Shown here in pieces: positions 48,519 to 57,800 of a stretch of DNA of 64,000 bases (the first letter of the stretch is position 1; each line of letters begins with the position of its first letter). The stretch spans positions 62,001 through 126,000 of the forward strand of contig JAFWMT010000007.1 in assembly GCA_017545525.1 (NCBI GenBank), given 5' to 3'. This stretch comes from Candidatus Saccharimonadota bacterium (GTDB taxonomy: Bacteria > Patescibacteriota > Saccharimonadia > Saccharimonadales > Saccharimonadaceae). The notes beneath the pieces were generated by a model. It searched no databases and was not told the DNA's origin. It saw nothing but the letters and a program-made list of their open reading frames with translations. The translations under genes were made by a program, and so were the position numbers.

Positions 48519-49100
48519 CTATTTAATGATTTCGTCGATAATTCCATACTTTTTTGCCTCTTCCGCACTCATCCAATTATCCCGATCCATATCCTTCTCC
48601 ACTGTCTTCAAATCCTTACCCGTATTTTTCGCAAAAATCTCCGCTAATCGCTTCTTTAAAAACACCCCTTCGCGTAGCATAATTTCCTGGTCCGTAATTT
48701 TCCCTTCCGTACCAGACGACGGTTGATGAATCATAATCCTTGCATTCGGAAGACAATATCTTTTGCCCTTTGCGCCAGACGACAACAGCATCGCCCCCAT
48801 CGACGCCTGCAAACCAATCCCAATCGTCTCCACATCCGGCTCAATATAATTCATCGTATCGATAATCGCGAGACCATCATACACCGAACCCCCAGGAGAA
48901 TTAATATAAAGTTTAATTGGTTTCTTCGCATCTTCGTGCGCTAAATATAATAATTGCGCGATTACCAGATTCGCTGTATGCGGGTTTACATCCTCGCCCA
49001 AAAACACAATCCTATCATTCAAAAGCCTCGAATAAATATCGTAAGCTCTCTCGCCTTTATTCGTTTCTTCTACGACTGTTGGTACTAAATAATTTTTCAT
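48519..49100 (-). CDS. clpP: ATP-dependent Clp protease proteolytic subunit
   Basis: 193 residues from the ATG at 49100 ([21 protein letters not shown]). Catalytic Ser in [19 protein letters not shown] near residue 98, catalytic His in [12 protein letters not shown] near 123, and the Asp near residue 173. The ATG at 49121 would add 7 residues and probably lies on the promoter; GGAAAGGA precedes 49100. ClpP forms a 14-mer barrel that works with the neighbouring ClpC; the clpC gene is upstream on the same strand. Confidence 0.95.
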   Translation of the reverse strand: MKNYLVPTVVEETNKGERAYDIYSRLLNDRIVFLGEDVNPHTANLVIAQLLYLAHEDAKKPIKLYINSPGGSVYDGLAIIDTMNYIEPDVETIGIGLQASMGAMLLSSGAKGKRYCLPNARIMIHQPSSGTEGKITDQEIMLREGVFLKKRLAEIFAKNTGKDLKTVEKDMDRDNWMSAEEAKKYGIIDEIIK

Positions 49101-49176
49101 ACTATGTTTTTTCCTTTCCATACTATAATTATTTTCCTCTCTGTTAAATCCTCAACTATGTTTTTAAAACTTAATA

Positions 49177-51648
49177 TTATGATTCTTTAACTAACTTTAA
49201 TTTCTTATTCACATACTTTAGTGTTGGAATATCTCCTTTTTTTAAATTCTCTGCAATTATTTCTTCGGAAAGCAATGATTCGACCTCATCTTCGATTTTC
49301 CTTCTCAGCGGTCTCGCTCCATTTTTCGGATCATATCCTTCGCGAATCAAATAATCCTTCGCTTTTTCATCAACTTTCAAACCAATCCCTTTCGCCGCCA
49401 ACCGCTTCTTTAAATCATTGATCAAATTATCGAAAATCTTCTCTACATTTTTTCGCGTTAAGGCATGGAATACTAAAATATTGTCCAACCGATTTATAAG
49501 CTCCGGTCGCATTACCTTCTTCAGCGCCTTCATTGCATACGATTTATTTTCTTCATATTCCTCTTCCAACGCCTTTTTGTCCTTCGCCGTTTTTGCAGTA
49601 AAGCCTAACTCGCTTTCCCGATACATATCCGCCGAACCTAAATTAGAAGTTAAAATCACAATCGTATTATTAAATTTAATTTTATTGCCCTGTCCATCCG
49701 TCAAAACACCATCCTCTAAAATCTGAAGCAACAAATTAAATACATCCGGATGTGCCTTTTCAATTTCATCAAACAAAATCACCGAATAAGGTTTTCGCCT
49801 CACTGCTTCAGTCAACTTCCCACCATCATCATATCCGATATACCCCGCTGGCGCCCCCACTAAACGCGATACATTATGTTTTTCACCAAACTCGCTCATA
49901 TCAATCTTCACTAACGCATTTTCCCCGCCAAACACTTCCCTCGCAATTACTCGCGCTAGCTCCGTTTTCCCTACACCAGTCGGACCCATAAACAGGAACG
50001 AGCCAATCGGCCGACGAGAATCCGTAATTCCGCTACGCCCTCGCCGAATCGCCTTCGCTACCGCATTAATTGCCTCATCCTGGCCAATTACCGACTGCTT
50101 TAATTCTTCTTCAAGATTAAGCAGCATCTTCATTTCGTTACCATGTACTTTCGCGACCGGAATTCCCGTCTTTAAGGACACCGCCGTCGCCAAGTTTTCT
50201 TCCGTCAGTCTCGGGTTTACTTTTTCCTTCACACCCGCCTTTTCTAACTTTTTAATTTCTTTTTCTAGTTTCGCGAGCTCCGTCTTATACTCCGCCGCCT
50301 TTTCATAATTTTCCGCTTCCGCCGCTTCAGCAATTTTATCTTCCAGCGTCGTCTTTTCAATTTTCATTTTCTTATATTTACTGCCACCTTTTTTGTCCGC
50401 CGCCACTTTACAAATCGCCGACGCTTCATCAATAATATCAATCACTTTATCTGGCATGAATCGATCATTAATATATCTTTGGCCCATTGTAATCGCCGTT
50501 TCTAAAATCGTATCCGGAATAATCACACCATGATGTTTTTCATAATGACTCTTAATTCCTTTCAAAATTCTTAAAGTTACCGCATTAGACGGTTCCTCTA
50601 CCATTACCGTCTGAAACCTTCTCGCTAATGCCTTATCTTTTTCAATAGTTTTTCTATATTCATCTAAAGTTGTTGCCCCGATTAAATTAATCGTGTTGCG
50701 CGCCAACGCTGGCTTTAGAATATTCGCCGCGTCCATCGAACCCTCAGAAGAACCCGCTCCGCATAATAAATGAATTTCATCAATAAATAATAGGATCGAA
50801 TCATCGCCCACCGCTTCATCAATCACGCCTTTAATTCGCTCTTCAAATTCGCCTCGAAACTTCGTTCCTGCAACTAGCGATGAAAGATCTACCTGATAAA
50901 TATGTTTACCGATCAAATTCCCCGGTACTTCCATCTTCGCAATTCGCGTTGCTAGTCCTTCAACAATCGCCGTCTTACCTACCCCAGCCTCACCAATTAA
51001 AACCGGATTCGACTTCGTTCGCCTAGATAATACCGTCACTACTCGCTCAATTTCGCTTTCTCGCCCAATCACCGTATCTAAATGACCTTGCCTCGCTTCC
51101 TCCGTCAAATCTTTTCCGTAACGCGTCAAAAACTTCAACTGCTTTTTGTTTAAATATTTCGCTCTTTCGGCTTTCGTCTTTTCGTCTTTCGTCTGTTCCT
51201 CTACTAGCTTCTCAACTTCATCTAATACTTTTTCATTATCCACTTTCAAACCAGACAAAATCAACGACGCCCGCGAATTCGGCTGCGACAGAAGTGCGTA
51301 TAAAATATGTTCCGTACCAATAAAAGTTAAACCCTGTTCGCGTGTATAGTTTTGAGCCATCCTGAGCGTTAAAATTACCGCTTCCGATAGCGACATCATT
51401 GCCATATCGCTACCAGGCACTTCTACCGCTACCTTATTCAAAGCTTTTTCAACTTCATCGGTCGTTACACCATTTTCTCGTAACATTTTCGCACCAGTCG
51501 AATTATCCATCGACATAATACCAAGTAGCAAATGCTCGGTCCCCATATAACCGTTATTATATCTTTTACTATAAAAATCCGCTTTCTGAAGTGCAAACCG
51601 TGCATTTTCAGACAATTTGTTCATAATTTCACTAAATTCTGCTTGCAT
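49177..51648 (-). CDS. clpC: ATP-dependent Clp protease ATPase subunit ClpC
   Basis: 823 residues from the ATG at 51648 ([20 protein letters not shown]); the frame from 51672 would start inside the promoter. N domain with two Clp repeats, AAA1 Walker [17 protein letters not shown] near residue 225, Walker B and [30 protein letters not shown], a UVR-like coiled-coil (residues 415-460, [32 protein letters not shown]), and AAA2 [16 protein letters not shown] near 560. Member of the Hsp100 chaperones that unfold substrates for ClpP. A CIRCE element covers its promoter, so HrcA control is likely. Confidence 0.94.
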   Translation of the reverse strand: MQAEFSEIMNKLSENARFALQKADFYSKRYNNGYMGTEHLLLGIMSMDNSTGAKMLRENGVTTDEVEKALNKVAVEVPGSDMAMMSLSEAVILTLRMAQNYTREQGLTFIGTEHILYALLSQPNSRASLILSGLKVDNEKVLDEVEKLVEEQTKDEKTKAERAKYLNKKQLKFLTRYGKDLTEEARQGHLDTVIGRESEIERVVTVLSRRTKSNPVLIGEAGVGKTAIVEGLATRIAKMEVPGNLIGKHIYQVDLSSLVAGTKFRGEFEERIKGVIDEAVGDDSILLFIDEIHLLCGAGSSEGSMDAANILKPALARNTINLIGATTLDEYRKTIEKDKALARRFQTVMVEEPSNAVTLRILKGIKSHYEKHHGVIIPDTILETAITMGQRYINDRFMPDKVIDIIDEASAICKVAADKKGGSKYKKMKIEKTTLEDKIAEAAEAENYEKAAEYKTELAKLEKEIKKLEKAGVKEKVNPRLTEENLATAVSLKTGIPVAKVHGNEMKMLLNLEEELKQSVIGQDEAINAVAKAIRRGRSGITDSRRPIGSFLFMGPTGVGKTELARVIAREVFGGENALVKIDMSEFGEKHNVSRLVGAPAGYIGYDDGGKLTEAVRRKPYSVILFDEIEKAHPDVFNLLLQILEDGVLTDGQGNKIKFNNTIVILTSNLGSADMYRESELGFTAKTAKDKKALEEEYEENKSYAMKALKKVMRPELINRLDNILVFHALTRKNVEKIFDNLINDLKKRLAAKGIGLKVDEKAKDYLIREGYDPKNGARPLRRKIEDEVESLLSEEIIAENLKKGDIPTLKYVNKKLKLVKES

Positions 51649-51654
51649 ACCTCT

Positions 51655-51683
51655 ATCATAGCAAATTAGCACTCCAACGTCAA
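51655..51683 (-). promoter_or_regulatory. clpC promoter
   Basis: TTGACG (51683-51678), 17 bases, TATGAT (51660-51655) with TGC in front; TATGAT ends 6 bases before the ATG. Confidence 0.75.
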
Positions 51684-51692
51684 GAGTGCCAG
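51666..51692. promoter_or_regulatory. CIRCE-type operator at clpC
   Basis: TTAGCACTC, N9 spacer, GAGTGCCAG; the consensus is TTAGCACTC-N9-GAGTGCTAA, so 7 of 9 bases of the right arm match. It covers the -35 and spacer of the clpC promoter. The known binder is the repressor HrcA. Confidence 0.8.
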
Positions 51693-51698
51693 CTCACA

Positions 51699-51781
51699 CT
51701 GGCACTCTCTGTTCGCTGGGCGTCGCCTCGGAAAATGATAAATCATTTTCACTCGGCTCCTACAGCGAGCAAGAGTGCTAA
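51699..51781. repeat. Imperfect nested inverted repeat next to CIRCE
   Basis: CTGGCACTC at 51699-51707 and GAGTGCTAA at 51773-51781 are further CIRCE-like half sites that flank a nested palindrome; the core is GAAAATGAT-AA-ATCATTTTC. The first half site also pairs perfectly with AGAGTGCCAG at 51683-51692. Confidence 0.6.
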
Positions 51782-51816
51782 TTCACAGTTGCTATCTTGC
51801 TTCTTAAATCTTCACA

Positions 51817-52524
51817 CTAAAAACTCGAGAAAGCATCCGATGTATTCATCTCATTCAAGAACGAGCTTTCTAACAATTCAAGATTGCTACCTTGCATTAA
51901 ATATGCGTAATCATAATTACCAATAGTCGTAATATACTTAGAACAACTCTGCAAACATCCTTCAAAATCCACCGTGCCCTTTTCACTACGACTAATCATC
52001 AAATCATTGACAGAATTCCAATCAACTTCTTGACCATAAGTATAATTTTTCCCAGAATCAAGTATTTCGAGATAGTCCTCGGCGCTAAATAAATAGCTAA
52101 CCTCACTAGATTTTCCTTCCGGAATCTTAATCTTAATCCCCCACTCTCCCACATAAATATAATCTGCTGTATTCACGTTTAAAGTCGTAGTTTCATCTGT
52201 AGTGTTACTACCACTTCCAGCGGCACCCAACTTATCCATCAATTCATTGTTTTGCGTCTTTAATGTATTAATTTGTTCATTCAACTGTTCCTTCTGCGCA
52301 TTTCCATCCATCATCGCCCAAACACCAAAGCCAATTCCACCTGCAGCTAGTATCGCAAACAAAACCATACCTAGTATCATCCCGCCACTTTTCTTCGGTT
52401 TATCGTTAAAAACAATGTCACTCTTCACTGGCTCATTAGCTATCGGCCTAGCTTCTACTTCAGTGACTTCCTTAACCGCAGTTTCTAATCTCTGTCCTTC
52501 CGGACCATTATTTTCTGGTTGCAT
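51817..52524 (-). CDS. Anchored protein with GIGFGVWAMM helix, 235 residues
   Basis: No family recognised. A polar N-terminal tail (about 50 residues, PIANEPVKSDIVFNDKPKKSG), one helix (MILGMVLFAILAAGGIGFGVWAMM), a coiled-coil (QKEQLNEQINTLKTQNNELMDKL) and an outer domain of about 130 residues (YLFSAEDYLEILDSGKNYTYG) with two cysteines. The helix end matches that of the protein at 34453, so both belong to one anchor family. AAAGGA is the ribosome binding site. It lies between clpC and the large surface protein. Confidence 0.72.
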   Translation of the reverse strand: MQPENNGPEGQRLETAVKEVTEVEARPIANEPVKSDIVFNDKPKKSGGMILGMVLFAILAAGGIGFGVWAMMDGNAQKEQLNEQINTLKTQNNELMDKLGAAGSGSNTTDETTTLNVNTADYIYVGEWGIKIKIPEGKSSEVSYLFSAEDYLEILDSGKNYTYGQEVDWNSVNDLMISRSEKGTVDFEGCLQSCSKYITTIGNYDYAYLMQGSNLELLESSFLNEMNTSDAFSSF

Positions 52525-52582
52525 AAAAAATCCTTTCCACTTATGTTTTCATAATAACACAAAACAATCACTAAATAAAGAT

Positions 52583-55500
52583 TTAAAACTTCATTTTTTT
52601 CTTAAATAAGTAACGTCTTCCTAAAAATCCCAAAACTACTACCACTGGAGCTACTACTAACAAAACGTTCATCACTGTCACGCTGCTATCCCTATCGCCC
52701 GTATTATAGCCAGTATCTGGATTTTTCGGTGTTCCATCCTCATTATATTCTTCACTTTGTTCATCAACCGGATCATCCCATTCATCTTCTTCGCTCTCTT
52801 CATCTTCGCCTTCCGGCTCATCACTACCACCACGCCCATCCGAAATAGTAAATGTTGTACTAGCTATTGCACCATTATCATAAACTGCTTGCAAAGTATG
52901 CGAACCAATCTCCAAAGTATCTGCATATTCACTACTTAAAGTAATTACCGTACTGCCCGAGCTTAATTCATAATTACTCTCATCAACTACCGCATCATCA
53001 ATCTTCAGCAACGCAAAACCTTCCAACGGATATCCAATTTCTACAATCATATCAGTTTCAGAACCAACCTCGTAATCCTGCGCCTGTTGCCATTCGATTT
53101 CCCCACTAGCCCAAATCGCATATAACGTAACATTTAGCACTTCTCCAGAAAATACATAGTCATCACCCGGCAAATATTCCGGTACACTCATTTCATCACT
53201 AGTTGCCCATCCGAAGAATTCCTTTCCTTCCTGGCTAGGTCTCGTTAAACTAATTTTTACCGTGCAAGTACCATTATTTAAATCTATCGGATGACAGCTC
53301 GAGTTATTCACTGTTCCACTCCCGCCGTTCAAATCAAATTGAAGTGTATAAATCGGCGACCATATTCCTATAACCGACACACTATTATTTATAGTATATG
53401 AATTTCCTGGTACATAAACTACTGTTTTCTTATCTGCGTTAAGACCATAGCCCATGAAGACATAGCCTTCCTTCGTCGGCACATCCGTTGGCACGCTCAC
53501 TCCACATTCATCCGGATTTTCCGCAGTAGTAGTACAACTCACCGCATTCGGAAAACCAGTTTCACCCTCATCCGCATCAAAATTCATATAGAAAGTTTTT
53601 ATTTCCGGTTCTTCCGGCGCCGGCGAAGTAACTGCTCTATACGTTACTACTATATTCAAATCATTTTCCCCAGCCATCACTACTAATTTATTACCGGAAA
53701 CTTCTGTCACTTCATTATTTACTTTCACATTATCAATCTCATAACCGTTAGCAGGCGTAAACGAAATTGTTACTTTTTTGCCTGCTTCAATGTTAGTCAT
53801 CGACGCCGTAATTTTACCGCCAGTTCCATTTACCGAAGTATTGATATTAATTAATTTCTTCCAAACCGCATAAAGCTTCTTGTCGGCCTTCATCGTCATC
53901 GCATCGCCAGCATTATAACTACTTTTGGTCGCGCTAGCACTCGTACTCCATCCTAAGAATTTGTACGAACTGCGTGTCGGCGTGCCACTTTTAACTTTTA
54001 TACTACAACTTTCGCCAATTTTACTAGGATTACAAGTCTGGCTTGCTGGCGCACTCGTGCCACCATTTGCATCATAACTTAATGTATAGATCGGCAACCA
54101 TACTGCATAAATCGTTTTATCACTAGATAACGAAAGCTTACTTCCTCCCGCATATGTTGCGGTCTTCGCACTAGCGCTATCTCCCCATCCTGCAAACTTA
54201 TACCCGCTTTTTGTCGGCTTCTCACTAGAAACTTTTACACTACAAGAAGAAACCACCAAACAAGATTGCCCTGCAATACTGCCACTTCCTCCGTTCAAAT
54301 TATAAGTTAAATTATTCGTCTTAATTTCACTATATCCACATTTAGTTTTTCCATTGCTCACTATCGTACAATAGACACCCTCACCTTTTTTATACCCAGA
54401 ATAAAACCCGTTAGCACTAGACCCTTCTTTTACGACATTACTAAAAGTATAATCATACGTCCTACGACCAAAAATATCAACCCGATTTTTCATTGTGACA
54501 CCTCGATTCACTACGACATAAATATCCTTACGATTTGCTCCCAATATATCAATAGCGTCCGGCGCATTATTGATTCCGTGATGAGAAGCTTGAAAGATTA
54601 CTAAATCTTTTTTATTATCGCTGCCAATTTTATCCATCACCTCAAATGCTACTTTTGTCTCTGAATAAGTCTTATTTTGATTTTTTATCAGTTTTTTATT
54701 ATAGATATCGTTAAAATCAGTACTTGCATATAGCTCCTTCAGACCGTTACCATACACTTTGTGGTTTTTGACGGTCACATTTTTCCCGCTTTGCGTACTA
54801 TAATAAGTTACATTTTCAGTAGTTGGCAAAATACCGTAACCAGAATTATCTATATCATTCGAAAAATAAGCATACTTATTTCCAACATCAGTTTTAATTT
54901 CCGCTAGAACACCATACGCATTAGGATTAGATGAGCAGGAAGAGACTTTTTTAAAGCTACCATCATCATTTCTGATGATATAAGCATAATAATAATTATT
55001 AAAACTCCTTTCCCCAGTCGTCTTAAGCTCTTTAGTTTTTTCAACTTTGACATTCGGATAATCACCATTAGAATTATCAATCCGAAGATAATTTCCTTTC
55101 GAATCTTTCAACAATCTTTTCACAGAATCCTCACTCATACTACGGGTGAAATTAACTACGTATCCATTTTCACAAGTTTTCCCACTAAACGCATCTTTCG
55201 TGTTATAAAAATATAAATTTAAATAATTACCAACCTTTATTACCGCATTCCCCGTTCCTTCAGTGTTCATTTTCACATAGTGTGCATACTTTTGTACCTC
55301 TTCACCATCCACTTTATAGCTAGTCCCATTCGTATAAAGTGTTGCACCTTCTTTTTTCAAAGCCCTAAAGATGTTATCAAAAGCGTTTTTATCTTTTTCT
55401 ACAAATGCCATAGTAGTCCCCTCATATTTCATAATTACATTTTTAACTTTTATATTCTTATCATTAATTAAATCGGCCGCATTCCCAAAGTGGTCAGCAT

Positions 55501-55930
55501 CCAAATGCGAAATTATCAAATAGTCTATCACTACTGAACCGCTGTTACCACCATTTTGATAATTATCTAAAGCTCCTTTTATAACTTTCCTAATACCAGC
55601 ATTTTTACTTCCAGTATCAATCAATACATACTTATTATCGATAGTCCTAATTAAATTAGATTCCCTTATCGCACTTACATTATCTATCTCTGCATTATTA
55701 TGTACATTCAAGAATCTAATGTCTACCACTCCCCTACTCGAACCGCTATCCGCAAACGACTCTTTCTCACTAGAATGCAAAGCTACTGGAATTATAATTG
55801 TCAAAAATAAAGCCATCACCATTAAGCCACAAACGATCCGAAAACCAGACCATCTCCTCGCCGTACCAAAAATAGCATTTCTTGCCCCACCTATACAAAA
55901 TTTTTTATTTTTATTTAAAAAACTTTTCAT
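52583..55930 (-). CDS. Large surface protein: ComEC-like metallo-beta-lactamase domain, InlB-type repeats, C-terminal anchor
   Basis: About 1115 residues from the ATG at 55930 (55987 is an alternative in the promoter region). Order: basic cytoplasmic end and one helix (GFRIVCGLMVMALFLTIIIPVAL) as signal or anchor; metallo-beta-lactamase fold with LIISHLDADHFGNAADL near residue 140 and FQASHHGINNAPDAIDIL near 450, the ComEC-type metal motifs; then four to five InlB/Listeria-Bacteroides-type repeats of about 75 residues (e.g. YNLNGGSGSIAGQSC ... GYKFAGW ... KTIYAVW), an Ig-like X2-type module (SGSTVITLSSEYADTLEIGSHTLQAVYDNG), an acidic linker, PDTG, a helix and a KKK tail. Probably a cell-surface hydrolase; substrate unknown. 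Confidence 0.85.
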   Translation of the reverse strand: MKSFLNKNKKFCIGGARNAIFGTARRWSGFRIVCGLMVMALFLTIIIPVALHSSEKESFADSGSSRGVVDIRFLNVHNNAEIDNVSAIRESNLIRTIDNKYVLIDTGSKNAGIRKVIKGALDNYQNGGNSGSVVIDYLIISHLDADHFGNAADLINDKNIKVKNVIMKYEGTTMAFVEKDKNAFDNIFRALKKEGATLYTNGTSYKVDGEEVQKYAHYVKMNTEGTGNAVIKVGNYLNLYFYNTKDAFSGKTCENGYVVNFTRSMSEDSVKRLLKDSKGNYLRIDNSNGDYPNVKVEKTKELKTTGERSFNNYYYAYIIRNDDGSFKKVSSCSSNPNAYGVLAEIKTDVGNKYAYFSNDIDNSGYGILPTTENVTYYSTQSGKNVTVKNHKVYGNGLKELYASTDFNDIYNKKLIKNQNKTYSETKVAFEVMDKIGSDNKKDLVIFQASHHGINNAPDAIDILGANRKDIYVVVNRGVTMKNRVDIFGRRTYDYTFSNVVKEGSSANGFYSGYKKGEGVYCTIVSNGKTKCGYSEIKTNNLTYNLNGGSGSIAGQSCLVVSSCSVKVSSEKPTKSGYKFAGWGDSASAKTATYAGGSKLSLSSDKTIYAVWLPIYTLSYDANGGTSAPASQTCNPSKIGESCSIKVKSGTPTRSSYKFLGWSTSASATKSSYNAGDAMTMKADKKLYAVWKKLININTSVNGTGGKITASMTNIEAGKKVTISFTPANGYEIDNVKVNNEVTEVSGNKLVVMAGENDLNIVVTYRAVTSPAPEEPEIKTFYMNFDADEGETGFPNAVSCTTTAENPDECGVSVPTDVPTKEGYVFMGYGLNADKKTVVYVPGNSYTINNSVSVIGIWSPIYTLQFDLNGGSGTVNNSSCHPIDLNNGTCTVKISLTRPSQEGKEFFGWATSDEMSVPEYLPGDDYVFSGEVLNVTLYAIWASGEIEWQQAQDYEVGSETDMIVEIGYPLEGFALLKIDDAVVDESNYELSSGSTVITLSSEYADTLEIGSHTLQAVYDNGAIASTTFTISDGRGGSDEPEGEDEESEEDEWDDPVDEQSEEYNEDGTPKNPDTGYNTGDRDSSVTVMNVLLVVAPVVVVLGFLGRRYLFKKKMKF

Positions 55931-56023
55931 ATGTTTATTTTGACCTTTATACCTTATATAATACCACTTATGTTTAATTTTTGTCAATATTTTTTCCTAA
56001 ATATTTAAATTCAATCTTCTGTG

Positions 56024-56032
56024 TGCTATAAT
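56024..56032 (+). promoter_or_regulatory. Extended -10 of the adenylate-forming ligase gene
   Basis: TGCTATAAT, 22 bases above the ATG at 56055, with a GCGAGG ribosome binding site between. Confidence 0.6.
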
Positions 56033-56054
56033 CAACCCAAGAAAGCGAGGTATT

Positions 56055-57758
56055 ATGCTAAAAATCAAAGGTCAGAAACATGACCCATTTGTTCCACCCA
56101 TCAGTATATCAGCCTTATTTAACTTATCTAGTTCTCGTCATTGGGATGACGTCGTTATCAACCAAAAAGAGCTTGATTTTACTCGTCGCGAACTAAAAGA
56201 AGATATAAAAACTCTATCTAAAGCTTTTTTACAACTTGGTATTAAGAAGAAAGACATTATCACCGTCGCAACTGGTCGTTCCATGTACGAAAACGTCCTC
56301 ATTTTTCTTGCTGCCAATCGTCTTGGCGCCGTCGTTAGTTTTCTTGACGAAAAAACCGCCCGTGATACTTTGATTCATTATCTCGAAGAATTTAATTCTA
56401 AACTACTTATTACTTATAAGGCTAGCGAAAAACGTATCAAAGATTTGAAAAAAGATGCCAGTTCAGTTAAATATATTATTAATCTCGATGGTCGTACCGT
56501 TGACGAAGCTGGCCCCGATGAAGAACAAGAAGAGGACATCGAATTCCACGCTCTCGACGGTTTTTGGTTAAATCATAAACCCATTACTGAAATCGCCGCA
56601 AAACATCGCGGCCATATTCCTAAAAATACTTTCAAGCCAAACAACGAAGCTCTTATTTCTTTCACCTCCGGTTCCACTTCCGGCCCAAAACCCATGGTCT
56701 TCACCAACAAAAACCTCATTGCTTCCGCCATCTATTCCAAAGTTGCCAGCGAAGTAAAGATGTGGGATAAAAATCTTCACACTTGGATGGACTATGTTAA
56801 ATTCGATTGCCCTTACGGTTTCGTCGTTTCTACTCTCGCTCCTATCTGCGGTGGCGGCGAAGTCATTCTTACACCAGATATTAACGACGATAATCTTGAT
56901 TACTACATTGGTAAAAATGCTAACACCATTTTCGGCATCCCGCCTTTACTTGAAGCTATGTCAACCTTAAAAGACACGACCGACATTAGTAATCTTAAAA
57001 TGTTTGCTTCTGGCGGAGAACGTCTCGAAAAATCCGCTTCCCTCTCTGCTCTTGAATTCTTTAAATCTCGCGGTATCGAAAATGTTAAAATTAGCAACGG
57101 CTATGGCGTCGGCGAAGCTCTTGGCCTTATCTCTACCGCCGTTGGTGGTTCCGCCTATAATCCCGACTCAGTCGGCATCGTTCCCGCTGGCGTTCACGTC
57201 ATGGTCCTCGATCCCGAAACCGGCGAAGAACTAAATTTCGGCAAAACCGGTATCCTTTACGCAACCGGCAAACATATTTTAAATCGTTATTATAATCGTC
57301 CCGAACTTGACGACGAAAAAATCATCAAAGTTCATGGCAAAAAATTCATTAAAACCGGCGACCTCGCCTACGTTACTCCTTCTGGTTATGTTACTTTAGT
57401 CGGACGTGCTACTTTCTTCATTAATAATCTCCCTGCTAAAGTCTATTACGAAGTTGTTCGTACTGCTGTCAGCAAATCCGAACTAATTGATAAATGTTAC
57501 GTCGTCAAAGGCCCCGATCCAAAGTTGAAACTCGCCCCTTACGCCTTCGTCGTCACAAAACCAGACGTTCCCCATAACGAAAATACCCGTCAACAAATCC
57601 GCAAAACCGCCAGTGAGCCATTTAATCTTGGTCGCCGTCGCATTGCTTTAAAGTCTTACGAACTTCCTACTAAAATCATCTTCCTAGATGAACTCCCCTT
57701 AACTCGCGCCAATAAAACTGATTTTAGAAAACTTGAAAAAATGGCTCGCGAAATGTAA
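56055..57758 (+). CDS. AMP-forming acyl-CoA synthetase-like ligase
   Basis: 567 residues of the ANL superfamily. The P-loop-like motif is ISFTSGSTSGPKPMVFTNKN near residue 205; ISNGYGVGEALGLIS near 350 and FIKTGDLAYVTPSGYVTLVGRATFF near 435 are the other adenylate and hinge motifs, and LPLTRANKTDFRKLEK near 555 holds the C-terminal Lys. Family members activate fatty, aryl or amino acids as acyl-AMP. No acyl-CoA metabolism is visible nearby and the substrate is open. Regulated by its own promoter; followed by gpmI. Confidence 0.85.
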   Translation: MLKIKGQKHDPFVPPISISALFNLSSSRHWDDVVINQKELDFTRRELKEDIKTLSKAFLQLGIKKKDIITVATGRSMYENVLIFLAANRLGAVVSFLDEKTARDTLIHYLEEFNSKLLITYKASEKRIKDLKKDASSVKYIINLDGRTVDEAGPDEEQEEDIEFHALDGFWLNHKPITEIAAKHRGHIPKNTFKPNNEALISFTSGSTSGPKPMVFTNKNLIASAIYSKVASEVKMWDKNLHTWMDYVKFDCPYGFVVSTLAPICGGGEVILTPDINDDNLDYYIGKNANTIFGIPPLLEAMSTLKDTTDISNLKMFASGGERLEKSASLSALEFFKSRGIENVKISNGYGVGEALGLISTAVGGSAYNPDSVGIVPAGVHVMVLDPETGEELNFGKTGILYATGKHILNRYYNRPELDDEKIIKVHGKKFIKTGDLAYVTPSGYVTLVGRATFFINNLPAKVYYEVVRTAVSKSELIDKCYVVKGPDPKLKLAPYAFVVTKPDVPHNENTRQQIRKTASEPFNLGRRRIALKSYELPTKIIFLDELPLTRANKTDFRKLEKMAREM

Positions 57759-57785
57759 TAATTCGCTCACGAATCATAATCGTTA

Positions 57786-57794
57786 TGCTATAAT
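57786..57794 (+). promoter_or_regulatory. Extended -10 of gpmI
   Basis: TGCTATAAT ends 6 bases before the ATG at 57801. Confidence 0.7.
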
Positions 57795-57800
57795 TAACTT

